Shown here piece by piece: positions 10,243 through 17,336 of a stretch of DNA of 48,650 bases. The translations under genes and the position numbers were made by a program. This DNA comes from Casp-actino8 sp964563545 (GTDB lineage Bacteria; Actinomycetota; Acidimicrobiia; Acidimicrobiales; Ilumatobacteraceae), in the NCBI GenBank assembly GCA_964563545.1, contig CAZLXB010000015.1:1-48650 (forward strand). The letters are read 5' to 3'. Below the pieces are notes generated by a model that saw nothing but the letters and a program-made list of their open reading frames with translations, was not told the DNA's origin and did no database searches. Position 1 is the stretch's first letter. Each line of letters begins with the position of its first letter.

Positions 10243-10266
10243 CTTGCTCGTCCCCTTGTGTCTAGG

Positions 10267-10283
10267 GATCCGTTGTTCGGATC
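10267..10283. promoter_or_regulatory. Inverted repeat in the gltA promoter region
   Basis: GATCCG-TTGTT-CGGATC, a perfect 6-base inverted repeat with a 5-base spacer. It lies about 25-41 bases before the citrate synthase start and directly upstream of a TAGACA sequence (minus strand, 10258-10263) that could be the -10. The position suits a repressor or activator site; the binding protein is unknown. It differs from the ACAAGT sites at icd and acn. The rest of the 128-base gap (10243-10370) shows nothing else. Confidence 0.4.
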
Positions 10284-10370
10284 ACTCGTTGTGTGCGGAG
10301 GCTTTCTCCCCCAGGTCGAGGATAACCGTGCCGAGCCGGAGGGCGTCCATCCGACCATGGCCGAACGGGG

Positions 10371-11714
10371 TCAGAGGGGTGAGTTGTCGTGCTTGCGACC
10401 GGGGAGGTGCTCGCGCTTGTCGATCAAGGCATCGAGGGCCGAGCAGATGACCGACCGCGTGTCGGTGGGGTCGATCACCGCGTCGACGAAACCGCGCTCG
10501 GCCGCGATGTACGGGTTCAGGAGCCGCTCGGTGTAGTCGGCTTCGAAGGCCGCTTTCTCCTCCGGTGTGGCCCGCCGCTGCAGAATCGCAGCGGCCTGTC
10601 CGGCACCCATCACGGCGAGCTCGGCCCAGGGCCACGCGAGGCAGAGGTCGTTGCCCATGCGCTTGGAGTCCATCACGATGTACGCGCCGCCGTAGCTCTT
10701 GCGCAGGATCACGCAGATTCGGGGAACGGTCGCGCGGCCGTAGGCGAACACCAACTGCGCGCCGTGACGGATCATGCCGCGCCACTCGAGATCCTTGCCG
10801 GGGTAGAAGCCGGGCGTGTCGACGAGGGTGATCACCGGAAGGTTGAACGCATCGCAGAAAGCCACGAAACGCGCGCCTTTCTGCGAGGCCGGGATGTCGA
10901 GCGTGCCGGCCAGGACCATCGGCTGGTTGGCGAGGATGCCGACCGGTCGCCCGCCGAGGGTCGCGAACCCGGTCACGAGGTTGGCCGCCCAGCGACTGCG
11001 GACCTCGAGGAAGTCGCCGTCGTCGGCGAGGGCGCGGATCACGGTGCGGACGTCGTAACTGCCCGTCGACGCGACTGGGATCGCCTCACCTGCTTCGGGG
11101 GTGGGACGCTCGGGCGGATCGTCGGAAGCGAATGCGGGTGGTTCCACGTCGGCGTGGTCGGGGAAGTAGGCGAGGAGTTGGCTCACGGCGGCGACTCCAG
11201 CGGTGAGATCGGGAACGACGATGGACGTCGAACCGGTGTGGCGCGCGTGCGCGGCCGAACCACCGAGTTCCTCGTTGTCGACCATGACTCCTGTGAAGTC
11301 GGCGACCATCGTGGGTCCGCTCACGAACGCGTACGACGAGTCGGTCATCACGACGTGATCGACGATGCCGAGCAGGAGGGCCGGACCCGACACCGCCGGA
11401 CCGTCGACGATGATGAAGGTCGGAACCTTGCCCGAGCAGTCGGTGAGCGCGCGGGCGGCGAGACCCCAACCGTGCAGCGCGGCGAAACCGTCGCGGATCT
11501 CGGCCCCCGACGACGCCATGACGATCACGAGCGGAAGGCATTCGGCCACGGCAGTACGGGCCGCGTTCTCGATCACCGACGAGGCTTCGAAACTCAACGC
11601 ACCCTTGTGGGTGTCGCCATTGACGTCGACCCACACGACACGACGATCGTCGAGATCCCGCACATCGGCCTGCGCCGCGCCGGGCATGCGAGCTCGAAGG
11701 CCGAGAGGTTGCAC
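10371..11714 (-). CDS. Acyl-CoA carboxylase carboxyltransferase (beta) subunit, short form
   Basis: Carboxyltransferase of the AccD/PccB family, which moves CO2 from carboxybiotin to acetyl- or propionyl-CoA. The C-terminal half is canonical: DTPGFYPGKDLEWRGMIRHGAQLVFAYGRATVPRICVILRKSYGGAYIVMDSK, then NDLCLAWPWAELAVMG, and the final region near AAERGFVDAVIDPTDTR. The N-terminal half (VSGPALLLGIVDHVVMTDSSYAFVSGP) is recognisable, but the protein has 447 residues against about 510-530 usually and lacks the leading segment. The GTG at 11714 is supported by TACTGT six bases upstream. No biotin-carrier or carboxylase subunit is nearby. Confidence 0.9.
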   Translation of the reverse strand: MQPLGLRARMPGAAQADVRDLDDRRVVWVDVNGDTHKGALSFEASSVIENAARTAVAECLPLVIVMASSGAEIRDGFAALHGWGLAARALTDCSGKVPTFIIVDGPAVSGPALLLGIVDHVVMTDSSYAFVSGPTMVADFTGVMVDNEELGGSAAHARHTGSTSIVVPDLTAGVAAVSQLLAYFPDHADVEPPAFASDDPPERPTPEAGEAIPVASTGSYDVRTVIRALADDGDFLEVRSRWAANLVTGFATLGGRPVGILANQPMVLAGTLDIPASQKGARFVAFCDAFNLPVITLVDTPGFYPGKDLEWRGMIRHGAQLVFAYGRATVPRICVILRKSYGGAYIVMDSKRMGNDLCLAWPWAELAVMGAGQAAAILQRRATPEEKAAFEADYTERLLNPYIAAERGFVDAVIDPTDTRSVICSALDALIDKREHLPGRKHDNSPL

Positions 11715-11720
11715 GGGTCA

Positions 11721-11726
11721 ACAGTA
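11721..11726 (-). promoter_or_regulatory. -10 box of the carboxyltransferase gene
   Basis: TACTGT on the minus strand followed by TGACCC and the GTG start; leaderless geometry. Confidence 0.5.
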
Positions 11727-11774
11727 CGCCTCCCGACTCCGGCCGCGGTTGGGCGGCGTGGGTCGATGTGGGAC

Positions 11775-12710
11775 TCAGGACGTCTTGAGTGGGAAGGCGT
11801 CGGCACCCACGTACACACCGGGCTGGCGTGAACCCCGCCGGTTCACGAGTTCGCGGACCACCTCGAGCGCGGCCCGGGTGGGCGGCCCGGGGCGGGGTCG
11901 GCGACGTTGGACCCACCCGACCACGCGGCGCGGAAGTTCCGGTGCCGGCACTCGGGCGAAGGCGCCGTTCAGCCATCGCGGCGCGGCCGTGGCCGGAACG
12001 ATCGCCGGTGCGAATCCCTCGAACGCGAGTGAGGCCATGAGGCGGACGCCGTCGATCTCGGCCTCGGAAGAAAGTGTCACGCCGTTCAGGTCGGCGGCGC
12101 GATTGATGATGCGGCGAAGTGTGGATGACGGCGGTGGGAGGACGAGGGGATACTCGGCCAGATCGCGCATCGTCAGCGACGTCGCGCCGGCCCACTCGTG
12201 CTTGTGGGGGACGATCACGATGAGGTCCTCGGCGAACAGTGGCTCGACGTGCAATTCGGGGTCGTCGACCGGAAGGTGCACGATGCAGGCGTCGAGTTGG
12301 CCGGCCACGAGCCGGGGGACGAGGCTCGACGTTCCGCCCTCGGACACGACGGAGTGCACGTGCGGGTACTGGTCGCTCAGGCGTTCGAGGAACTGGGGCA
12401 TCAGCCAACGGCCGGTGGTGCCGATCACACCGATCCGGGTGGCGCCAGAAACGACGTCGTCGAGGGCCGCGATGTCGGCCGAGATCTCGTCGAACTCGCG
12501 GAGGATCCGGCGTCCTCGTTCCACGACGAGGGCTCCTTCGTCGGTGATCTGACCGGTCGAGCGGTCGATGAGGGTGACCCCGAGTTCCCGCTCGAGCCGG
12601 GCGATATGGGCCGAGACGTTCGACTGCACGGTGTAAAGGGCTCGGGCGGCGGCCGAGAAGGATCCGTGGTCGGCGATTGCGATGAGGGACGAGATCTGGC
12701 GGAGGTCCAC
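11775..12710 (-). CDS. LysR-family transcriptional regulator
   Basis: 311-residue regulator. Residues 1-60 form the LysR winged helix-turn-helix (LRQISSLIAIADHGSFSAAARALYTVQSNVSAHIARLERELGVTLIDRS). The C-terminal part is the periplasmic-binding-like effector domain, beginning near residue 90 (TRIGVIGTTGRWLMPQFLERLS). The GTG at 12710 has TAGGCT six bases upstream. It lies 60 bases upstream of the carboxyltransferase gene on the same strand and divergently from the candidate small RNA and HAD-PlsC gene, so any of these could be its target. The short inverted repeats at 12721-12748 are plausible autoregulatory sites. Confidence 0.93.
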   Translation of the reverse strand: MDLRQISSLIAIADHGSFSAAARALYTVQSNVSAHIARLERELGVTLIDRSTGQITDEGALVVERGRRILREFDEISADIAALDDVVSGATRIGVIGTTGRWLMPQFLERLSDQYPHVHSVVSEGGTSSLVPRLVAGQLDACIVHLPVDDPELHVEPLFAEDLIVIVPHKHEWAGATSLTMRDLAEYPLVLPPPSSTLRRIINRAADLNGVTLSSEAEIDGVRLMASLAFEGFAPAIVPATAAPRWLNGAFARVPAPELPRRVVGWVQRRRPRPGPPTRAALEVVRELVNRRGSRQPGVYVGADAFPLKTS

Positions 12711-12716
12711 GACTCG

Positions 12717-12722
12717 AGCCTA
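12717..12722 (-). promoter_or_regulatory. -10 box of the LysR gene
   Basis: TAGGCT on the minus strand, then CGAGTC and the GTG start; leaderless geometry. Confidence 0.45.
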
Positions 12723-12731
12723 TCTCGATAA

Positions 12732-12748
12732 GTGATAGGTGGTATCAC
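12732..12748. promoter_or_regulatory. Inverted repeat, candidate LysR operator
   Basis: GTGATA-GGTGG-TATCAC, a perfect 6-base inverted repeat with a 5-base spacer, 22 bases before the LysR start. A second small palindrome, TATC-TC-GATA (12721-12730), lies between it and the gene. Both fit the dyads found upstream of autoregulated LysR genes and also lie just upstream of the -35 of the divergent small RNA promoter. Confidence 0.4.
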
Positions 12749-12758
12749 GCGTATCGAC

Positions 12759-12789
12759 TTGAACTGTCACCTATTCACGTGCATACTTT
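12759..12789 (+). promoter_or_regulatory. Promoter of the candidate small RNA
   Basis: A -35 like TTGAAC (12759-12764) is followed after 17 bases by CATACT (12782-12787). TACTTT (12784-12789) overlaps it and matches the TANNNT form seen elsewhere in the window. Start of transcription would be near 12794-12796. No open reading frame of any size follows before the terminator. Confidence 0.5.
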
Positions 12790-12793
12790 CACA

Positions 12794-12907
12794 TACAGAT
12801 CGGGTGCGTATCCCCCATACGCACACGACGTGATCCCAACATAAGCGGAACCCCCATCCGCAGGGATCCCAGGTTGAGAGGCCCCGCTTCCCCCAAGCGG
12901 GGCCTTT
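12794..12907 (+). ncRNA. Candidate 6C-like small RNA with C-rich loops
   Basis: A transcript of about 115 bases is bounded by the promoter at 12759-12789 and the terminator at 12879-12907. It folds into three hairpins whose loops all present CCCCC: stem GTGCGTAT/ATACGCAC (12804-12811 and 12817-12824) with loop 12812-12816; stem GCGGA/TCCGC (12845-12849 and 12857-12861) with loop ACCCCCA; and the terminator hairpin. The known actinobacterial 6C RNA has two hairpins with runs of C in the loops and a terminator. In mycobacteria its loops pair with G-rich ribosome binding regions. The loops here have five rather than six C, so the call is 6C-like. Location next to a HAD-IB gene also recalls the mycobacterial locus. 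Confidence 0.6.
12879..12907 (+). terminator. Rho-independent terminator of the small RNA
   Basis: Perfect 11-bp stem AGGCCCCGCTT/AAGCGGGGCCT (12879-12889 and 12895-12905) with a CCCCC loop, followed by a short T tract (TTTCCC). No protein-coding gene on the plus strand ends upstream of it within this gap, which is the main argument for an independent small transcript. Confidence 0.75.
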
Positions 12908-12951
12908 CCCGTTGTCGGACTCTCGTCGTTCCGATGTCGAGTGGGCAGGGA

Positions 12952-12957
12952 TACCGT
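12952..12957 (+). promoter_or_regulatory. -10 box of the HAD-PlsC gene
   Basis: TACCGT followed by seven bases (GACGCGC) and the ATG at 12965; leaderless geometry. It starts 45 bases beyond the small RNA terminator, so the two transcripts are separate. Confidence 0.45.
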
Positions 12958-12964
12958 GACGCGC

Positions 12965-14392
12965 ATGGCGCGGTCGGCGGCGATCTTCGATCTCGATCGC
13001 ACTCTGCTCGTCGGTGCGTCGGGACCCTTGCTGTCGGAGGCCATGCGCACTGCCGGTGTCGTCTCGCGTTCGGTCCCGGGCGAGAAGTTCCTCTACGAGA
13101 TCTTCAATCGCATCGGCGAAACACTGCCATCGATGGCTCTGGCTCGTCAGGGTGCGGCGCTGGCCAAAGGGCGCTCACGCGCCATGGTTCAGAACGCGGC
13201 GGCCACGGTCGCGCCGCGGCTGGCCGACCTCGTGCCGTCGTACGCGCGCCGGGAGATCGCCGAGCATCGCGCCGCCGGTCGTCTGCTCGTGATGGCGACG
13301 ACTACACCCGATGACCTCATTCGTCCACTCGCCGAACTACTCGGCTTCGACGACGTCGTCGCCACCCGCTACGGCGTCGATGCGAGCGGAAATTACGACG
13401 GAAGAATCGACGGCGAGTTCGTGTGGAACTCGGGCAAGCTCGCAGCAGTGAGCGCGTGGGCGGCGGCCAACGATGTCGACCTCTCGGAGTCGTATGCGTA
13501 TTCCGACAGCGTGTACGACCTGCCGCTCTTGTCGGCCGTAGGGCATCCGACCGCGGTGAACCCCGATCCCCGACTCGCGGTGGTGGCCGCCACTCGACGT
13601 TGGCCGGTGGTGCACTTCGACGTTCCGCTCGGTGTGGCCAAGGTGCCGGTGGTCAACATGGAACTTCAGCGGCTGTTGCTCGAACTCGCCCGCCCGGCGT
13701 TCATTCCTTTCGCCCGCTTCGACATCGCCGGCGAGGAGCGAATTCCCGATGACGGCCCGGCGATTCTGTGTGGCAATCATCGTTCGTACTTCGACGTGTT
13801 CGCGGTGGCGGTCACCGTGGCGCGAGCCGGACGGCCGGTGCGTTTCCTCGGCAAGAAGGAAGTGTTCGATGCGCCGCTCATCGGCCAATTGGCCACCGCA
13901 CTCGGTGGAATTCGTGTGGAGCGGGGCACGGGAAGCGATGAGCCGATCGAACTCGCGGCCGATGCACTCCGCGCCGGTGAACTGGTGGCGATCATGCCCG
14001 AGGGGACGATTCCACGTGGGCCCGCATTCTTCGACCCGGTGTTGAAGGGACGATGGGGTGCGGCGCGCCTCGCGATGATGACCAAGGCGCCCGTGGTGCC
14101 GATCGGGCTCTGGGGCACCGAGAAGGTGTGGCCGCGTTCGTCGCGGATTCCGAATCTGCTCAACGTGACGAATCCGCCCACTGTTCGGGTGCGAGTGGGC
14201 GATCCGTTCGCCGTCCGTCACAAGACTCCCGACCCGGCGACCAAGAAGATCATGAAGGAGATCATGAACCTTCTTCCCGACGAGGCGCGGGTGCGACGTA
14301 CTCCCACCGAGGCCGAGCTGCGGATGGCGTATCCGGCTGGCTACAAGGGCGATCCGAACAAAGAGTCGAAGCGGCGGCCGGGAACCGACTAG
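12965..14392 (+). CDS. HAD-IB hydrolase fused to PlsC-type acyltransferase
   Basis: A 475-residue two-domain protein. Residues 1-215 are a HAD subfamily IB domain: FDLDRTLL with Asp9 and Asp11, then TTTPDDL, then YSDSVYDLPLL near 179-189. Residues 240-430 are a 1-acylglycerol-3-phosphate acyltransferase domain with NHRSYFD (271-277, the H-x4-D motif) and MPEGTIPRGP (344-353). Likely role is in phospholipid synthesis or remodelling, with the HAD domain removing a phosphate; the substrate is unknown. The ATG at 12965 is favoured over an in-frame GTG at 12941 because the HAD motif then starts at residue 8 and TACCGT lies 7 bases upstream. Its HAD domain resembles that of the fusion at 34709-37087. 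Confidence 0.9.
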   Translation: MARSAAIFDLDRTLLVGASGPLLSEAMRTAGVVSRSVPGEKFLYEIFNRIGETLPSMALARQGAALAKGRSRAMVQNAAATVAPRLADLVPSYARREIAEHRAAGRLLVMATTTPDDLIRPLAELLGFDDVVATRYGVDASGNYDGRIDGEFVWNSGKLAAVSAWAAANDVDLSESYAYSDSVYDLPLLSAVGHPTAVNPDPRLAVVAATRRWPVVHFDVPLGVAKVPVVNMELQRLLLELARPAFIPFARFDIAGEERIPDDGPAILCGNHRSYFDVFAVAVTVARAGRPVRFLGKKEVFDAPLIGQLATALGGIRVERGTGSDEPIELAADALRAGELVAIMPEGTIPRGPAFFDPVLKGRWGAARLAMMTKAPVVPIGLWGTEKVWPRSSRIPNLLNVTNPPTVRVRVGDPFAVRHKTPDPATKKIMKEIMNLLPDEARVRRTPTEAELRMAYPAGYKGDPNKESKRRPGTD

Positions 14393-14399
14393 GCGACTC

Positions 14400-15065
14400 T
14401 CAGGGGAGGAACGGGGGTCCGTCGAAGCGATCGAGAGTCGCAAACGACTCGACAGGATGGCGCGACAACCTGGTGAGTTGTTTCACCGGTCGGCCGAGGA
14501 AGATCGTCGCCGCCAACGCGTGATCGGAGGGCAGGCCGAGGAGCGGGCCGGTGACGGGCTCGACGCGCGACGCGAACGTGGTGATCACCCCGCCGAGTCC
14601 GCGGTCGCGCGCGGCGAGCAGGATGTTCCAGCAGAACGGATACACCGACGCTCCACCGGTCATGGTGGCCCGATCGAGGTCCTTGTCCATCATGGCGATG
14701 CGCGACAGATCGGCAGCGATGGCGAGCACCACCGGAATGCGCTCGATGCCGTCGATGAGATCGTTGGGCACGTTTCCGGGGGCCGTCGTGGAGAGAACCG
14801 TCGGCGCCGGATCGACGACCGTGAACGGAGTGCGTCCGGCGGCGGCGAGCGACGCGTATTCGTTCCAGACCGGACGCATGGCATCGCCGAGCGCCCGGCG
14901 GGTGACCGAATCGCGGATAACCGCAACTCGCCACGGCTGGCGATTGCCACCACTCGGAGCGAATCGCGCGTCGTCGAGAATCGCGTGCAGAACCGCGGCG
15001 GGAACCGGATCGTCGGTGAAACCGCGAACGGCACCTGTCTGGCGGATGCCGTCGCGGAGTTCCAT
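14400..15065 (-). CDS. Nitroreductase-family flavoprotein
   Basis: Probable FMN-dependent NAD(P)H oxidoreductase of 221 residues. The N-terminal region (GAVRGFTDDPVP, then ARFAPSGGNRQPWRVAVI) is the standard nitroreductase FMN-binding pattern. The C-terminal GLGGVITTFA and the final LPSDHALAATIFLGRP block are also typical. The physiological substrate is unknown. The ATG at 15065 overlaps the aconitase stop by one base (TGATG), so it is the second gene of an acn operon and translated by reinitiation. A longer in-frame reading upstream lies inside acn and is not used. It ends 8 bases from the convergent HAD-PlsC gene with no visible terminator. Confidence 0.9.
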   Translation of the reverse strand: MELRDGIRQTGAVRGFTDDPVPAAVLHAILDDARFAPSGGNRQPWRVAVIRDSVTRRALGDAMRPVWNEYASLAAAGRTPFTVVDPAPTVLSTTAPGNVPNDLIDGIERIPVVLAIAADLSRIAMMDKDLDRATMTGGASVYPFCWNILLAARDRGLGGVITTFASRVEPVTGPLLGLPSDHALAATIFLGRPVKQLTRLSRHPVESFATLDRFDGPPFLP

Positions 15066-17332
15066 CACCGTCCGCCGGCGACCTTGGCCCGGACGATGTT
15101 GAGGGCCGAGCCGGCCTTGAACCATTCGACTTGTTCGTCGCTGAACGTGTGTACGGCTTCGAAGTCGATGGTCGAACCATCGGGCTTGACGATCTGGCAG
15201 GTCACGTTGCGCCCCGGAACCGGCGGGAGGCCGAGCACGTTGATCCGATCGTCTTCACCGATCTTTTCGTAGGTGTCGGGATCGGCGAAGGTGAGGGGCA
15301 CGAGCCCCTGCTTCTTCAGATTCGTCTCGTGGATTCGGGCGAACGATCGGGCGAAGATCACCACACCACCGCGGAAACGGGGCTCCATGGCCGCGTGTTC
15401 ACGCGATGAACCCTCACCGTAGTTGCGGTCGCCGATCGCGCACCATTGGATGCCCGCTTCGCTGTATCGCTTGGCGATGTCGGGATACGAACGCACACCA
15501 CCGTCGGTGACGTCCTTGCCCTCGCCGACGGCTCCGTTGAAGGCATTCACGGCACCGATGAAGAGGTTGCCCGAGATGTTCTCGAGATGGCCTCGGTACG
15601 TGAGCCATTTGCCGGCGGCCGAGATGTGGTCGGTCGTGCACTTGCCCTGGGCCTTCATCAGAACCGGCAACCCGAGGTAATCACGACCGTTCCAGGCCGG
15701 GAACGGATCGAGGAGCTGCAGCCGATCGCTCGTCGGGTTCACCACTACCGACACACTGCTGCCATCGGCCGGCGGTGCGGTGAACGTGTTGCTGCCCGGG
15801 TCGTAGCCGCGCGCCGGAAGGACTTCTCCGACCGGGGAATCGAGACGAACCTGCGATCCGTCGGGCGCGGTGATGGTGTCGGTCGTCGGGTCGAAGTCGA
15901 GTCGGCCCGACAGAGCGATGGCCATCACGGTGTCGGGTGAGGTGACGAAGCTCAACGTGTTGGCCGAACCGTCGGCGCGCTTGGGGAAGTTGCGGTTGAA
16001 CGAGTTGACGATGGTGTTGGGCTTGTCGGTCGCCGACGACGGACGTTCCCATTGGCCGATGCAAGGCCCGCACGCGTTGGCGAGCACCGTCGCACCCACG
16101 GCTTCGAGGTCGGCCATGAGTCCGTCACGTTCGATCGTGGCCCGAATCTGCTCCGATCCGGGGCTGATGAGGAGTTCGCACTTCGCGCGGAGCCCCTTTG
16201 CGGCCGCCTGACGGGCGATCGATGCGGCACGCGTGATGTCTTCGTAGGACGAGTTGGTGCACGAGCCGATCAGCGCCGCCGAGACCTCGAGCGGCCAGTC
16301 GTTCTCGCGGGCGGCATCGCCCACGGCCCGGCCGATCTTGTGGGCGCGGTCGGGGGAGTGCGGTCCATTGATGAGCGGCTTCAATTGATCGAGGTCGATC
16401 TCGATGAGTTGGTCGTAGTGCGCGCCGTCGTCTGGTCGGAGTTCGGCGGCGACCTTGTCGGCGGCATTGGCAATGGCTTCGCGCCCGGTGGCCTTCAGAT
16501 ACAACGACATGTTGTGGTCGTATCCGAACACCGAACACGTGGCTCCGATCTCGGCACCCATGTTGCACACGGTGGCCTTACCGGTGGCCGAGATGCTGTC
16601 GGCACCGGGGCCGAAGTATTCGACGATCGCGCCGGTACCGCCTTCAACGGTGAGCACGCGCGCGACCTCGAGGATGATGTCCTTGGGCGCCGACCAACCG
16701 CTCAAGGTGCCCGTGAGCTTCACGCCGATCACTTTGGGCCACTTCACGTTGAAGGGGAAGCCGGTCATCACGTCGACGGCATCGGCGCCACCGACCCCGA
16801 TCGCCACCATGCCGAGTCCACCGGCGTTGGGGGTATGGCTGTCGGTGCCGATCATCATGCCGCCCGGAAAGGCGTAGTTCTCGAGCACGACTTGATGGAT
16901 GATCCCGCTACCCGGGCCCCAGAAGCCGATGCCGTACTTCGCCGACACCGACTTCAAGAAGTCGTAGACCTCGCGGTTGTCGCTGATCGCCACTCCTAGG
17001 TCGATCTTGGCGCCGACCTTGGCGAGGATCAGATGGTCGCAGTGAACCGTGGACGGCACGGCCGTGCGCGCGAGTCCGGCGGTCATGAACTGCAGCAACG
17101 CCATCTGGGCCGTCGCGTCCTGCATGGCGACACGGTCGGGATGGAAGTCGGCGTAACTCTTGCCGCGCTCCATTTCCTGTGACGTCGGATCGACCAGATG
17201 GTTGATGAGGATCTTCTCGGCGAGGGACAACGGGCGGCCGAGACGTTGGCGACCGAGCGCGGCCCGCTCGGGAAGGGTGGCGTAGACCTTGTTGACGAGT
17301 TCGATGGGGGTTCCGGCGGACACGGTGCTCAT
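15065..17332 (-). CDS. acn: Aconitate hydratase (mitochondrial type)
   Basis: Interconverts citrate and isocitrate using a [4Fe-4S] cluster. At 755 residues it is the length of mitochondrial aconitase rather than bacterial AcnA (about 890) or AcnB. Cluster-binding cysteines are in IGSCTNSSYEDITRAA and in ANACGPCIGQW. TDSHTPNAGGLGM and YGEGSSREHAAMEPRFRGG mark the substrate site, and the C-terminal swivel domain is present. The ATG at 17332 is certain: it starts 4 bases from the operator, and TATACT lies 7 bases upstream. Reading frame further upstream runs through the divergent gntR and is not coding. First gene of an operon with the nitroreductase. Confidence 0.96.
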   Translation of the reverse strand: MSTVSAGTPIELVNKVYATLPERAALGRQRLGRPLSLAEKILINHLVDPTSQEMERGKSYADFHPDRVAMQDATAQMALLQFMTAGLARTAVPSTVHCDHLILAKVGAKIDLGVAISDNREVYDFLKSVSAKYGIGFWGPGSGIIHQVVLENYAFPGGMMIGTDSHTPNAGGLGMVAIGVGGADAVDVMTGFPFNVKWPKVIGVKLTGTLSGWSAPKDIILEVARVLTVEGGTGAIVEYFGPGADSISATGKATVCNMGAEIGATCSVFGYDHNMSLYLKATGREAIANAADKVAAELRPDDGAHYDQLIEIDLDQLKPLINGPHSPDRAHKIGRAVGDAARENDWPLEVSAALIGSCTNSSYEDITRAASIARQAAAKGLRAKCELLISPGSEQIRATIERDGLMADLEAVGATVLANACGPCIGQWERPSSATDKPNTIVNSFNRNFPKRADGSANTLSFVTSPDTVMAIALSGRLDFDPTTDTITAPDGSQVRLDSPVGEVLPARGYDPGSNTFTAPPADGSSVSVVVNPTSDRLQLLDPFPAWNGRDYLGLPVLMKAQGKCTTDHISAAGKWLTYRGHLENISGNLFIGAVNAFNGAVGEGKDVTDGGVRSYPDIAKRYSEAGIQWCAIGDRNYGEGSSREHAAMEPRFRGGVVIFARSFARIHETNLKKQGLVPLTFADPDTYEKIGEDDRINVLGLPPVPGRNVTCQIVKPDGSTIDFEAVHTFSDEQVEWFKAGSALNIVRAKVAGGR

Positions 17333-17336
17333 GGAG

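Noticed and set aside
10243..10262. ACAAGG...GCAAGG upstream of gltA as a third ACAAGT-type operator
   Set aside because: The copies are 12 rather than 11 bases apart, both differ from ACAAGT, and the segment is explained better as the Shine-Dalgarno region.
14393..14399. Terminators between convergent gene pairs (14392/14400, 30860/30876, 37771/37788)
   Set aside because: The gaps are 7 to 16 bases and contain no hairpin with a T tract; termination must use other means.
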